Counted from the stretch's first letter, positions 8,444-17,324 are shown. The stretch: 64,000 nucleotides of DNA from DASQUK01 sp963717085 (GCA_963717085.1 CAVQVM010000005.1:124001-188000); one strand, 5' to 3'. The notes: generated by a model from the letters alone, not told the origin. Translations and numbers: made by a program.

Positions 8444-8460
8444 CTAGATTCTAGAACTAG
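8444..8460. promoter_or_regulatory. Palindromic operator candidate of the winged-helix gene
   Basis: CTAGATTCTAGAACTAG is a near-perfect palindrome centred on TTCTAGAA, 15 nt before the regulator ATG. A third CTAG occurs at about 8474. On the minus strand TAGAAT inside it can act as a -10 hexamer, so binding here would block transcription. AT-rich palindromes stand out in this GC-rich DNA. Confidence 0.5.
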
Positions 8461-8586
8461 ATTGCATGTTTCTAGGTTCAGGTGTACGGTGCGGCCACAG
8501 CGCTGGGGTGGTGGCTGTCGGGGGAGGGCCACCACCTCGGGGCCAAGACGGGACTTGATCGCCCACCACGCGGCAGAGGAGCAGTC

Positions 8587-9180
8587 ATGACCGCAACCGT
8601 CAGTCCAACCACCCGTCCTTCGGTCTCCGAACGGATCCGGCCCTGGTGGCTGTGGATCGTCACGGCTCTCGCCTTCCCTCCGGCCGGCCTCATCGGCCAT
8701 GAGGTTGTCGGCCGGGTCGACGGTGTCGGCGCCGCCCTCCTGAGTGGCGTGATCACCGGCGCCCTCATCGGGCTAGCGCAGTGGGCACTGCTGCGAGGCC
8801 GCGGTGCCTCGCCCCGTTGGATCGCCGCCACTGCCGCCGGTTTCGGCATCGGGCTGGCCGCCGGTGCCGCGCTGGTCGGCTACGAAACGTCGCTAGGGGC
8901 GCTGGTCGCGATGGGTGCCGTGTGCGGTGTTGCCATCGGGCTGGCGCAGGTCGCCAGCTTCGCTCCCTTGCGACACCATGCCCTCTCTTGGACACTCGCC
9001 ACCGGTGCGCTCTGGGCGATCGGTTGGGCGGTGACCACCGGCGCCGGCATCAAGGTCGAAGACCAGTGGCCGCTGTTCGGGATCTCCGGTGCGCTCATCG
9101 TCGCCGCCGTGCAGAGCGTGCTCATCAACCGCTTCGTGCCCGCCACCGAGTCCAACCACGAGCTGGCGAACACCGGGTGA
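8587..9180 (+). CDS. Multi-pass membrane protein of unknown function
   Basis: The ATG at 8587 has AGAGGAG 5 nt upstream; 197 residues follow. After a hydrophilic leader of ~20 residues there are five or six hydrophobic helices, such as LWIVTALAFPPAGLIGHEVV, GVITGALIGLAQWALL and SWTLATGALWAIGWAVTTGA. Several helices start with GxxxG-rich turns and repeat the pattern GLAQ (AQWALLRGR, AQVASFAPLRHH), suggesting an internal duplication of a two-helix unit. No family is recognised. The gene stands alone between the winged-helix gene (divergent) and a repeat-containing gap. Confidence 0.8.
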   Translation: MTATVSPTTRPSVSERIRPWWLWIVTALAFPPAGLIGHEVVGRVDGVGAALLSGVITGALIGLAQWALLRGRGASPRWIAATAAGFGIGLAAGAALVGYETSLGALVAMGAVCGVAIGLAQVASFAPLRHHALSWTLATGALWAIGWAVTTGAGIKVEDQWPLFGISGALIVAAVQSVLINRFVPATESNHELANTG

Positions 9181-9300
9181 CGATCCACACATCAGCCCGT
9201 TAGCGATCGCGAGCACCAGCAGCGCCGCCGAGGCGGACGAGGGCGTCATAACGACGGATCCCGTCGCCGCGCCGCCATACGCACCCACCCGCTGACCACC

Positions 9301-9383
9301 CGCACCGAATGCCCGCTGCGGGCGGCCCCGCCCGCACAATCGCCAGCGCAGAACACGGGCCGCGAGATCGGCAGATCTGCGCC
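9301..9383 (+). repeat. Dispersed intergenic repeat, copy A
   Basis: This copy runs from GAATGCCCGC to GCGAGATCGGCAGATCTGCG. It shares with the copies at 12727, 15014, 31318 and 31791 a 5' part TGCCCGAACCGGGC (here GCCCGCTGCGGGC, still able to form the same 5-bp stem), a central CAGCACAGAACG-like part and a 3' part GGCGCGAGATCGGC. The gap 9181-9487 holds no gene and nothing else I can recognise. Confidence 0.6.
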
Positions 9384-9487
9384 TAGGTGACTGCTGAGCA
9401 GTCCTGCATGACCTGACGATTCGACGACCGAACACCCACCGCCGACGCCGTATTGGTCGGTTCGTCAGGGGATCGAGCTGACGCCGC

Positions 9488-10027
9488 TCAGCCGCTCGAC
9501 GGTACGTGGCGGGTGTGGGTAAAGGGCCTCTTGCCGAAGGCCAGGATCTTCGACGGCTCCACCGCGAACACCACGGCGTGCACCGCGCTGGCCTCCGAGG
9601 GATCGCTCGTCGGGTCGGGCTGCCGAAAGCCGTCGTCGGTCACCTCGTACTGCCAGAAGCCGTCCCACTTGGTGGCCCAAGCCTTAGCTAGCCGTTCGAG
9701 CGTGGCCCGGTCGGTGACCCGCCGAGCCTGTCCCTCAACCATCACGTCGAGTCCCTGGTCCCACTGGTTGCAGCCCGTCGTCAGCACGACGTTCGGGTTC
9801 GTGACCAGGTTGACCCCCTTCTGCTCGGTGGCACCGGTGGAGAAGTGGAGGGCACCGTCGAGCCACACGGCGACCAGAGGCGTGACGTGGGGCCGTCCAT
9901 CGGCACGGACGGTCGACACCCAGGCCAACTGGGCGGTCTCGAGCACCTCGCGGGTTCTCTCCCACGACGTGGGCTGAGTGTCGGGCTCGCTGAAGCGCTC
10001 GTCCAGTTCAGTGATCGGTTCGTCCAC
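9488..10027 (-). CDS. Pyridoxamine 5'-phosphate oxidase-like FMN/F420-binding protein
   Basis: From the GTG at 10027 (GGAG 5 nt upstream) the product has 179 residues. The split-barrel signature is AQLAWVSTVRADGRPHVTPL at about residue 35, then LHFSTGATEQKGVNLVTNP and VMVEGQARRVTD, typical of PPOX-fold proteins binding FMN or F420. The frame is open further upstream to an ATG at 10108, but that region is not protein-like. The family includes F420-dependent reductases and heme-degrading enzymes; the exact reaction is open. It is transcribed in the same direction as the MMPL gene, with 160 nt between them. Confidence 0.85.
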   Translation of the reverse strand: MDEPITELDERFSEPDTQPTSWERTREVLETAQLAWVSTVRADGRPHVTPLVAVWLDGALHFSTGATEQKGVNLVTNPNVVLTTGCNQWDQGLDVMVEGQARRVTDRATLERLAKAWATKWDGFWQYEVTDDGFRQPDPTSDPSEASAVHAVVFAVEPSKILAFGKRPFTHTRHVPSSG

Positions 10028-10187
10028 TATCACTCCGATCGTCGACGTTCGGTTCGGGCTGTGTTGTAGGACAGACCGCTGCACGACCCGGGATTCATCG
10101 GTCATCAACCCGGCCCACCCACAAGCCTTTCCTTGACCGGTGCCGCTGGTGTCGCGTGACGGGAACGTGGCGCTCTACGCGACAAGC

Positions 10188-12359
10188 TCAGCTCGCGGGG
10201 ACCTGCTGGGGGGCGCGGGTTCCCTGGCGTGTCGCGCGGCGCCGGCGCCCTGGCCACCACATCGCCTCGCCGCCGAGCCGCATGACGGCCGGGAGCAGGG
10301 TCATGCGGGTCACGAAGGCGTCGAGCAGGATGGCCACGGCCATGCCGAAGCCGAACTGCTTGACGGGTGCGCCCGGCTGGAACATGTACGACGCGAAGAC
10401 GAAGATCATGATCAGCGCGGCCGCGATGACGATGTGCCCGCCGGCCCCGACCCCGCGACGCACGGCTTCGTGGGCGTCGGCGCCGCCCTGCCGCTCCTCG
10501 TGCATGCGGGTCACCAGGTAGACCTCGTAGTCGTTCGACAATCCGAACAGGACGGCGAAGAACACCGGTGCGAGCAGCGACAGGATAGGAATGTCGTCGG
10601 GGATGCCGATCCAACTTCGGCCCCAGCCGTATGTCAGGAACGCCACGAGGACGCCGTACGTGGCGAGGATGGTGAGAACGCTGAACACCGCGGCCTTGAG
10701 GGGGATCGCAAGGGAGCGGAACACCAGACCGAGGATCACGATCGCGACGAGGACGACCACCCCGATGAACTGCGGCAACCGGTCCTCGATCCGCTCGTCG
10801 AGGTCCACGAACACCGCATTGGTCCCCGTGACCAGCGCGGTGAGGTCGGTGCCGTCCGTGGCGTCCGGCAGGGTGTCCTCGCGGAGTCGGCTCACGAGGT
10901 CGGCCGCGGCCTCCGACTGGGCGCCGTCGGAGGGGATCACCTCGAATACAGCGATGGAGTTGTCCGAGTTGAGTTGCGGCGGGGTGACGCTGGCGACGCC
11001 GTCCGCGCCCTGGACGTCCTTGACCAGCGTGGTCAGCTGGTCCTGAGCGGACGTGTCGTCAGAGGGGATCTCGACGACGACGAGGAACGGGTCGGTGGAC
11101 CCTGGGCCGAACGCGTCGGACTGGAGCTCCCACGCCCGGTACTGCGTCGAGTCGGTGGGGAACAGGGAGTTGTCGAGCGGGCCGAGGCGCAGGTCGCCCT
11201 TGAACACGGGGATGGCGAGTACGAGCAGCACGCCGACGGCCACGACCGCCGCCACGGGTGCGTGGTGGGTCACGAGGTCCGCCCACCGCTGCACGGCCGT
11301 CCGCTGCTCACGGTCATCCGACTGACGGCGCGCCCACGGGACGCGGGACGTGGCGAGCCGCGTGCTGACGGCTCCCGCGATCGCCGGCTGGAGCGTCAGT
11401 GCAGACAGGACGACCCCGGCGACGACGACCACGACGGCATACGCCATGGCGCTGACGGCGGGCACGTCGAAGATCAGCAGGGCGACGAGCGCGATCACGA
11501 CCGTCGCCCCCGCGGTGAGCACGGCGCGCCCGATCGTCGTCACCGCATGCCCCGCGGCGTCGGCCGGCGACTCGCCCTCGTCCTGGTAGTCCTTCGCCCG
11601 GCCGATGACGAACAACCCGTAGTCGACGCCGACGCCGAGGCCGATCATCACCGCAGCGGTCTCCGAGATCGTCGGCACGTCGATGAAGTCCTCAAGGATC
11701 TGGACAAGACCGACGCCCAGCCCCACGCCAACGAGTGCGCCGGCGACCGGCCACGCGAACGACCACCACGTCCCGAGCGCCACCAGGAGGATGACGAGCG
11801 CGGCGATCAGGCCGTATATGACGAGGATCGGTTCGACCTCCGTCGGCTGGGCGCCGGGCAACGACCCGCCCAGCTCGATCTGGAGGTCCGAGCTGCGATA
11901 TTGCGACACCGAGTCTGACAGGTCGTCGAACGCATCGACGCCGTTGTCGGGAAGGTCCTGGAAGGGGTTCGAGTACGCGACACTGGCGAGGGCGACGGTC
12001 CCGTCCGACGAGAACAAAGCGGCGTTGTCGAACGGGCCGACGACCGATGCGACGCCGTCGAGGTTGTCGAGGTCGGCGATGCTGGACTTGAGCGTCGATT
12101 GGAGCGAGCTGTCTGACGTCATGTCAGTGCCGCTCCGGCTCCTGTACACCACGGTGGCACTGGTCCCCGCGGCGGCAGGGAAGTCCTGCTCGAGGAGGTC
12201 GAGCGCCTCCTGCGAGGACGAGCCAGGCAGCGTGAAGTCGTTGTTCGCCTCGCCGCCGAGCGAAATGCCGACCACCCACACGCCCGCCAGGAGCAGAACC
12301 CACGCGGCGAAGACGCGCCAATGATGGCGGGAGGCGTATCGCCCCCACCTCTGGAGCAC
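10188..12359 (-). CDS. MMPL family (RND superfamily) transporter
   Basis: The start is the GTG at 12359 (MLQRWGRYASRHHWRVFAAW) because GGAGGTGA lies 7 nt before it; upstream in-frame sequence is not protein-like. The product has 723 residues in two homologous halves, each with one TM helix, a large extracytoplasmic loop and five TM helices. The family's GxxxDY motifs are present in both halves: GLGVGVDYGLF near residue 249 and FGLSNDYEVYLV near residue 611. In actinobacteria MMPL proteins export lipids or siderophores using the proton gradient. At about 720 residues it is of the short type. No lipid-biosynthesis neighbours hint at a cargo. Confidence 0.93.
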   Translation of the reverse strand: MLQRWGRYASRHHWRVFAAWVLLLAGVWVVGISLGGEANNDFTLPGSSSQEALDLLEQDFPAAAGTSATVVYRSRSGTDMTSDSSLQSTLKSSIADLDNLDGVASVVGPFDNAALFSSDGTVALASVAYSNPFQDLPDNGVDAFDDLSDSVSQYRSSDLQIELGGSLPGAQPTEVEPILVIYGLIAALVILLVALGTWWSFAWPVAGALVGVGLGVGLVQILEDFIDVPTISETAAVMIGLGVGVDYGLFVIGRAKDYQDEGESPADAAGHAVTTIGRAVLTAGATVVIALVALLIFDVPAVSAMAYAVVVVVAGVVLSALTLQPAIAGAVSTRLATSRVPWARRQSDDREQRTAVQRWADLVTHHAPVAAVVAVGVLLVLAIPVFKGDLRLGPLDNSLFPTDSTQYRAWELQSDAFGPGSTDPFLVVVEIPSDDTSAQDQLTTLVKDVQGADGVASVTPPQLNSDNSIAVFEVIPSDGAQSEAAADLVSRLREDTLPDATDGTDLTALVTGTNAVFVDLDERIEDRLPQFIGVVVLVAIVILGLVFRSLAIPLKAAVFSVLTILATYGVLVAFLTYGWGRSWIGIPDDIPILSLLAPVFFAVLFGLSNDYEVYLVTRMHEERQGGADAHEAVRRGVGAGGHIVIAAALIMIFVFASYMFQPGAPVKQFGFGMAVAILLDAFVTRMTLLPAVMRLGGEAMWWPGRRRRATRQGTRAPQQVPAS

Positions 12360-12726
12360 CGGATCGTCACCTCCGGACGTTCGCCTCTCGGTCACCCTAC
12401 GTGAGTTGATACCTGAAGTCACCCGGCAAGTGCGAGCCCGGCGACAGCCCAGGCGGTCGAGCAGGTTGGTCTCGAGGTCCGAGGAGAGGAACGCCGCAAC
12501 CCCAGCCCCGGTACGGTTAGAGCTCGATGCCGAGGCTTCGGTCGACCTGTAGCGCGTCGAGGCGTTGCAGCGTCTCGACGGTCTGGACGGCTGTCCTTGA
12601 GAGCAGAGGCCACGTATCGGCTCGCCACCAACTGTGGTGCCAGCCCGCTGGCCGCGTGGCGACTCTTCGCCACCACCTGAAGCCACGGTAGTCCGCGGTC
12701 AAACGACAAACCCAAGCCGGGCCAGC
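12360..12726. other. Intergenic DNA without recognisable gene
   Basis: These 367 nt lie between the MMPL start and repeat copy B. They should hold the MMPL promoter near the right-hand start. I see no convincing ORF or RNA gene; a minus-strand frame ending in VQTVETLQRLDALQVDRSLG looks faintly protein-like but has no start or partner. Confidence 0.4.
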
Positions 12727-12798
12727 GATACAGAGTGCCCGAACCGGGCGCAACCTGCTTTGCCGGCGGCCAGCAGAGAACGACGCGGCGCGAGATCG
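12727..12798 (+). repeat. Dispersed intergenic repeat, copy B (left part), cut by an IS110 element
   Basis: The sequence runs from CAGAGTGCCCGAACCGGGCG to GGCGCGAGATCG and then changes abruptly into the IS110 end (AAGCCTCTTTG). The missing 3' part of the repeat (GGCAGATCTG followed by a GCGCC-like end) is found at 14219, beyond the element. This places the insertion between GAGATCG and GCAGATCTG of the repeat. Confidence 0.6.
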
Positions 12799-14218
12799 AA
12801 GCCTCTTTGTTGTCAATGGCGGTTTCGGGGCGCGTCGAAGCAGGGGCGGTGGCGCTGGCGTAGCGTTCTGGTGGGTCCGGGAGTGACTGTTCCGAAGTGC
12901 CGGTGTTCAGGGTTTCAGCCGGCCACGCTGGATTGAAGAGTCGTCCCTGATTGTCCTCCCGGGCCTGCCTTGTCAGCGGCGGCCGAGGTCGACCTGGAGT
13001 TGGCGCCAGACGGAGTCGCTGATGCGCCGCTTGAGGGCTCGCAGTGCTTCTCTCTTCGACTTCCCTTCGGCGAGCTTGCGTTCGTAGTAGACGCGGCCGG
13101 GCGTGTTGTGGCGGACCTGGGTGACGGCGGCCATGTGGATGGCGTGGTTCAGCTTGCGGTTGCCGCGGGGGTTGAGCCGGTGTCGCTTCATCGGCCCGCT
13201 GGAGGCTTCGATCGGCGCGGTCCCGTTGTAGGACGCGAACCGGTCCGCGGTGGTGAACCGGGCGGGGTCACCGACGTGGCCGAGGATGAAGCCGGCGACG
13301 ATCGGGCCGACACCGTGAAGCTCGAGCAGTGACGTGCCGGACTTGGTGACCGCGTCGGCGACTCGGCCTCGAGCGGCGGCGATGTCTCGGTCGAGGCGTC
13401 GCACGTCGGCCAGGAGCTCGCCGGCGAGACGCCGGCGTTCGATGGCGGCAACGCCGACCGGTCGCACCGAGCGCAGCAGCCTGGCGGCCCGCTCGGCCGA
13501 CAACCGCCGGGGTGCACCACCAGCGATCAGCTCCCGCAGGGCGACGTGCAACCGGCAGGCGACTTGGGTCCGCAACCGAGTCAGGTCGTCGTAGCGGTCG
13601 ACGAGCAGTCGAATGACCGCCGTGTGATCATCGAGGCGCACGGTCCGCAGCCCGCTGTGCCGCAGCCCGGCAATGGCGGTGGCCAGCGCATCGTTGGGGT
13701 CGTTCTTCGATGCCTTCGTCGAGCCCAGCAGCCGTACCCTCGCCGACAAGGTCGACGGCACATCGACAACCTGTTCGCCGGCGCCAAGCAGCTCTTGGGC
13801 CAGGAGCTTGCCAAGCCCGTTGGCCGACTCGACCGCCCAGCGGCGGTCCCGGCCGAAAGGCGCTGCCCACGCCAACAGCCGATGCGTTTGGCGTCGGTCC
13901 GCCGTCAGTTCCAACCGAGCGATGGGCCGCTCATTACCGTCGATCGCCACCGCCGTGTGGGTCGCCTTGTGCGGGTCGACACCGATGGTCACCGTCATGG
14001 AGTTCCTCCTCGTGGACGCGTGTGAACGTCACGACGGGCACTCCTGATGAAGGTCGCTGCTCGCCTCTTTCGAGCCACGCCGTGACCGGACCCCGCCCGG
14101 CCGGCGCTTCGTTCGGAAGCCAACCCGACACGCGAGCAGCAGGCAGTTCGAGAGCCAGCCGACCGGAGCCCCAGGACGCTACGAGCTCACACTCAACGCC
14201 CGCTCCAAGTATCCATCA
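12799..14218 (-). mobile_element. IS110-family insertion sequence no. 1, apparently complete
   Basis: The limits are inferred from two facts. The right end (AAGCCTCTTTG, about 170 nt beyond the transposase stop) is shared with the remnant ending near 36790, and the flanks restore a dispersed repeat. This gives about 1.42 kb, the usual IS110 size. No terminal inverted repeats or clear target duplication are visible, as expected for the family. The non-coding ends are about 220 nt (transposase 5' side, 13999-14218) and 174 nt (3' side); one of them should encode the bridge RNA. Confidence 0.65.
12973..13998 (-). CDS. IS110-family transposase
   Basis: The 341-residue protein has the N-terminal DEDD RuvC-like domain with D8 (TIGVDPHK), E57 (WAVESANGLG), D100 and D103 (KNDPNDALATA), and the C-terminal Transposase_20 domain with the serine-bearing region FASYNGTAPIEASSGPMKRH. 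All expected motifs are intact, so it may be active. GAGGAGGAAC precedes the ATG. A diverged relative is split between 30607-31282 and 36373-36618. The protein uses a structured non-coding RNA from the element ends to choose donor and target in characterised members. Confidence 0.93.
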   Translation of the reverse strand: MTVTIGVDPHKATHTAVAIDGNERPIARLELTADRRQTHRLLAWAAPFGRDRRWAVESANGLGKLLAQELLGAGEQVVDVPSTLSARVRLLGSTKASKNDPNDALATAIAGLRHSGLRTVRLDDHTAVIRLLVDRYDDLTRLRTQVACRLHVALRELIAGGAPRRLSAERAARLLRSVRPVGVAAIERRRLAGELLADVRRLDRDIAAARGRVADAVTKSGTSLLELHGVGPIVAGFILGHVGDPARFTTADRFASYNGTAPIEASSGPMKRHRLNPRGNRKLNHAIHMAAVTQVRHNTPGRVYYERKLAEGKSKREALRALKRRISDSVWRQLQVDLGRR

Positions 14219-14234
14219 GGCAGATCTGGGCGCC
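14219..14234 (+). repeat. Dispersed intergenic repeat, copy B (right part)
   Basis: GGCAGATCTGGGCGCC resembles the 3' end of copy A (GGCAGATCTGCGCC) and directly follows the inferred left end of IS110 no. 1. Short, so the assignment depends on its position. Confidence 0.45.
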
Positions 14235-14274
14235 CTCGTTGGTCGCCGTAGCAGCAGAACGGTGTTGGCCGCGG

Positions 14275-14841
14275 TCAGTCGGTGAGTGCCGGCACCGCGG
14301 CGGCGCAGAAGTCGTCGGTCCGCCCGGTCGACTCCTTGACCAAGTCGAGCATGGCAATGAACTGATCGTCGGACGGGTCGTTCGGTGTGCCGTTGTTGTC
14401 GACCAGGACCTCGAACCGGATCTGGCCTGGGTTCCGGGCGATCGCCTTGCCGTCAGGGCCGTACGTCACGTCATTCCCGGTCGCCAGGAAGAGCACGGTC
14501 GATGTGCCGTCACCGTTGTCGGTGGCGTGCAGGGCCTTCTGTATGGTGTGGAACGCACCGGTGATGGCGTTGCCGTTGGCGACGTTCGTGTCTACGAAGG
14601 TGCCGTTGACCTGTTCCATGAAACCGGCCCGTCGACGGATCAGGGTCCTGCCGTCTAAGACGACGTCGCTCCGCACCGTGAGGCCCGGAACGTCGCAGTA
14701 GTTATCGATGATGTCGGTGAACTCGTCGTGGAACCTCGCGTTCAAGGGAGGATCCGCCGACGCCGCTCCTGCCACTCCGATCGAGGCGACGCTCAACCCC
14801 GCCGCCACCCCCACCGCGCCAAACAGCTTCGTAGCCTTCAT
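14275..14841 (-). CDS. Secreted protein of unknown function
   Basis: The 188-residue product starts with a clear signal peptide, LFGAVGVAAGLSVASIGVAG, with cleavage probably after Ala-Ser-Ala near residue 29. An AGGAGG site lies 7 nt before the ATG. The mature part has two cysteines, one near the N-terminus (NYCDVPG) and one near the C-terminus (DDFCAAA), which could pair, and is rich in Asp, Asn, Gly and Thr, as in beta-sandwich extracellular domains. No family is recognised. The gene stands alone beside IS elements. Confidence 0.8.
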   Translation of the reverse strand: MKATKLFGAVGVAAGLSVASIGVAGAASADPPLNARFHDEFTDIIDNYCDVPGLTVRSDVVLDGRTLIRRRAGFMEQVNGTFVDTNVANGNAITGAFHTIQKALHATDNGDGTSTVLFLATGNDVTYGPDGKAIARNPGQIRFEVLVDNNGTPNDPSDDQFIAMLDLVKESTGRTDDFCAAAVPALTD

Positions 14842-15013
14842 AGCTCGCCCTCCTATCCGCCATGCGGAAGCCCTTGAGTCCGCTCGCCCGTCGGCACGAC
14901 GACCTACACGAGTCCACTCGTCGCTCCTCCCGCCGCCCTAGCGTCGCGCCGCATCCGGCACGTGTCTACAACGGCACACGGCCGGGCCATTCACCAGCAC
15001 CCGAGGTGGCTGG

Positions 15014-15090
15014 CGCACGGAATGCCCGAACCGGGCGGCCCCTGCCTGCCTGGACGGCGAGCACAGAACGTCGAGGCGCGAGATCGGCTG
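15014..15090 (+). repeat. Dispersed intergenic repeat, copy C
   Basis: This is the best-preserved hairpin copy: ATGCCCGAACCGGGCGG can fold with stem GCCCG/CGGGC and loop AAC. It is followed by GAGCACAGAACGTCGAGG and GCGCGAGATCGGC. Its 3' side abuts the decayed IS30 end at 15096, so this repeat too lies at a transposon boundary. Confidence 0.6.
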
Positions 15091-15095
15091 CGGCC

Positions 15096-15552
15096 TCAGG
15101 CGGTCATCGCAACGGCTTCGTCGAGTGCCTCTGATGTTGACTTCCAGTGGAGTGTTTGTCGAGGTCGTCCGTTGAGCTCGTCAGCGACGGCGTCGAGGTG
15201 AGCTTGGGTGTGGATCTTGAGGTCGCTGCGCTTGGGGAAGTACTGGCGCAGCAGGCCGTTGGTGTGCTCGTTCGATGCCGCGCTGCCAGGGGCTGCGGGG
15301 ATCGCAGAAGTAGACGGGCACGCCGGTCGCGATGCTGAACCGCGGCGTGCTGGGCCATCTCCTTGCCCTGGTCCCACGTGAGCGAACGTCGCAGCTGGTG
15401 GGGGAGCTCGACGATCTTGGCGGCGAGGGCCTCGGCGACGACATCGGCGGTGTGGCCATTGGGAAGCTGGATCAGCATCACGAACCGGGTCTTGCGCTCG
15501 ACGAGCGTGGCGACCACGCCGGGGCCTTGGCCGATAGAGCAGGTCTCCTTCC
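15096..15552 (-). pseudogene. IS30-family transposase, C-terminal part (frameshifted)
   Basis: Read on the minus strand in three joined frames, this gives the IS30 catalytic core: EGDLLIGQGPG, then ATLVERKTRFVMLIQLP, LTWDQGKEMAQHA, VYFCDPRSPWQRG, EHTNGLLRQYFPKRSDL and ELNGRPRQTLHWKSTSEAL. Indels lie near 15537, 15345 and 15280, so it is not functional. Its N-terminal half is at 18354-19043 on the same strand; a 2.8-kb block of two other insertion sequences separates them. In the rejoined gene PGR (18354) would be followed almost directly by EGDLL (15551). Confidence 0.85.
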
Positions 15553-16987
15553 GTAAGGGTGTGGATCGCCCGGGAGGGTCGGGTGTGGCTGAGGTCGCCT
15601 TGCGCTTTGGTCGCTAACTGGGAATGTCCGCCTGATCCTCCGGGGTGCCCTGGCTGCTGATTGAGATGTGCGCTTGGTCGCTGGTTACGGATGCGTCAGC
15701 GGGGTGCCCGCAGGGTTCGTGAGCTGGACATCGGGACCGACCGGAAGGGGTCAAGCGCGTGGCAGCAGCACAGGAAACGGCGTGGGTCGGGGTGGATATC
15801 GGCAAGACGCACCACTGGGTGTGCGCGCTCGACGCCGACGGCAAGAGGCTGCTGTCGGTCAAGGTCGCGAACGACGAGGCCGAGATCCTTGCGCTCATCG
15901 CGACCGTGCAGGGGTTGGCGGAGCAGCCCATCTGGGCGGTCGACATCATCGGTGCGCCAGCGGCGCTGATGTTGGCGTTGCTGGCTCAGGCCGACCAGTC
16001 GCTGCGGTATGCGTCAGGGCGGATGGTCGCCGCGATGAGCAGCGCCTACGCCGGTGAGGGCAAGACCGATGCCAAGGACGCCTATGTGATCGCGGAGACG
16101 GTGCGCCTGCGCCGCGACCTGGCCGTGGTCGACCAAGACACCGACCTGGTCCGCAACCTGGCGATGCTGACCGGCCATCGCGCCGATCTGGTCGCTGACC
16201 GGGTGCGGATGATCAACCGGCTCCGAGACCTGATGACCAGCGTGTTCCCCGGCTTGGAAAGAGCGTTCGACTACGCGTCCCGCAAGGGTGCGCTCGTGCT
16301 GCTGACCGGTTATGCCAGCCCACACCGGATCCGTCGCATCGGCCACGTGCGGCTGGCGGCATGGCTACGCCAGCGCAAGGTGCGCGACTCCGCCGGCGTC
16401 GCCGCTCGAGCCATCGCTGCTGCCCGTGCCCAGAGGACGGTGCTCCCCGGCCAAGACCTCGCCACCAGCATCATCGCCGAGCTCGCCGCGAACATCCTGG
16501 CGCTGGACGAGCGCCTCAGGAGCCTCGACGCCCAGATCGCGGAGACTTTCGACCAACACCCCCAGGCCGCGGTCATCCAATCGATGCCAGGCTTCGGCCC
16601 ACTTCTCGGTGCCTGTTTGCTGGTCGGCGCCGGTGACCTGCGCGCCTTCCCCAGCGCTGGCCACCTCGCTGCTGCCGCCGGACTGGTGCCCGTCCCGAAC
16701 GACTCCGGGCGCCGCACAGGCAACCTGCACCGCCCGAAGCGCTACAGCCGACCGCTACGACACGTCTTCTACCTTTCGGCGCAAACCAGCATGCTGCGGG
16801 CCGGACCGAACCGCGACTACTACCTGAAGAAACGCGAGCACGGCCGAACCCACAGCCAAGCGATCATCGCCCTAGCCCGCAGACGCGTCGACGTCCTCTG
16901 GGCACTCCTACGCGAGAACCGCACCTGGACCACTGCCCCGCCACCGGTCGCTCAGGCAGCTTGACAACACCATTGAGATTCCCAGTG
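15553..16987 (+). mobile_element. IS110-family insertion sequence no. 2, inside the IS30 gene
   Basis: The left limit is where IS30 coding sequence stops (after TTC at 15551) and the right limit is the start of the IS3 end at 16988, so the size is at most 1.43 kb. About 205 nt lie before the transposase GTG, the position of the bridge RNA in IS110-group elements. The exact ends cannot be fixed because IS110 elements lack inverted repeats and the right side touches IS3. Confidence 0.6.
15759..16964 (+). CDS. IS110-family transposase
   Basis: The 401-residue protein is a full-length member of a different IS110 branch from no. 1. The RuvC-like acidic residues are D13 (WVGVDIGKTHHW), D62 (WAVDIIGAPA), D104 and D107 (GKTDAKDAYVIAE). 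The Transposase_20 region holds the helix-hairpin-helix-like SMPGFGPLLGACLLVGAGDL and AAAAGLVPVPNDSGRRTGN. The GTG start follows GGAAGGGG. It looks intact and possibly active. Confidence 0.92.
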   Translation: MAAAQETAWVGVDIGKTHHWVCALDADGKRLLSVKVANDEAEILALIATVQGLAEQPIWAVDIIGAPAALMLALLAQADQSLRYASGRMVAAMSSAYAGEGKTDAKDAYVIAETVRLRRDLAVVDQDTDLVRNLAMLTGHRADLVADRVRMINRLRDLMTSVFPGLERAFDYASRKGALVLLTGYASPHRIRRIGHVRLAAWLRQRKVRDSAGVAARAIAAARAQRTVLPGQDLATSIIAELAANILALDERLRSLDAQIAETFDQHPQAAVIQSMPGFGPLLGACLLVGAGDLRAFPSAGHLAAAAGLVPVPNDSGRRTGNLHRPKRYSRPLRHVFYLSAQTSMLRAGPNRDYYLKKREHGRTHSQAIIALARRRVDVLWALLRENRTWTTAPPPVAQAA

Positions 16988-17033
16988 TGGGCATCCCCCC
17001 GAAGTGTGGAGGCATCACCTATGAGGAGTGGTG

Positions 17034-17324
17034 ATGTCAGAGACACGACGGAAGTACGACCCCGAGTTCCGTGAGGGTGCGGTCCGGATCGTCCGCGAGA
17101 CCGGCAAGCCGATCGCCGTGGTGGCCAGGGACCTGGGGATCAACCCTGGGACGTTGGGCAACTGGGTGGACCGGGACCGGGTCGAGCGTGGTGAGAAGGA
17201 GGGCCTCACGGTCGACGAGCGCGCCGAGCTAAACCAGCTTCGCAAGGACGTCGCCGAGCTCCGGATGGAGCGTGATGTCCTCAAGCGATCCGTGGTCCTG
17301 TGGGTCAAGGAGGCGACGCGATGA
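17034..17324 (+). CDS. IS3-family transposase OrfA
   Basis: The 96-residue protein has the HTH_Tnp_1 helix-turn-helix (KYDPEFREGAVRIVRETGKP, then VARDLGINPGTLGNWVDRD) followed by a leucine-zipper-like helix (LNQLRKDVAELRMERDVL) that mediates OrfA/OrfAB pairing. GAGGAG stands 5 nt before the ATG at 17034. Confidence 0.9.
   Translation: MSETRRKYDPEFREGAVRIVRETGKPIAVVARDLGINPGTLGNWVDRDRVERGEKEGLTVDERAELNQLRKDVAELRMERDVLKRSVVLWVKEATR

Noticed and set aside
10140..11918. A 592-residue open frame on the plus strand opposite the MMPL transporter
   Set aside because: It is rich in Arg, Gly, Asp and His with no domain pattern and mirrors the codon structure of the clear MMPL gene. Such shadow frames are normal at this GC content. 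The same holds for 5265-7085 (+) and 51477-52886 (+).
12419..12816. Overlapping minus-strand frames between MMPL and IS110 no. 1
   Set aside because: No ribosome sites, and they run through repeat copy B; the hint of a protein end (VQTVETLQRLDALQVDRSLG) is too little.
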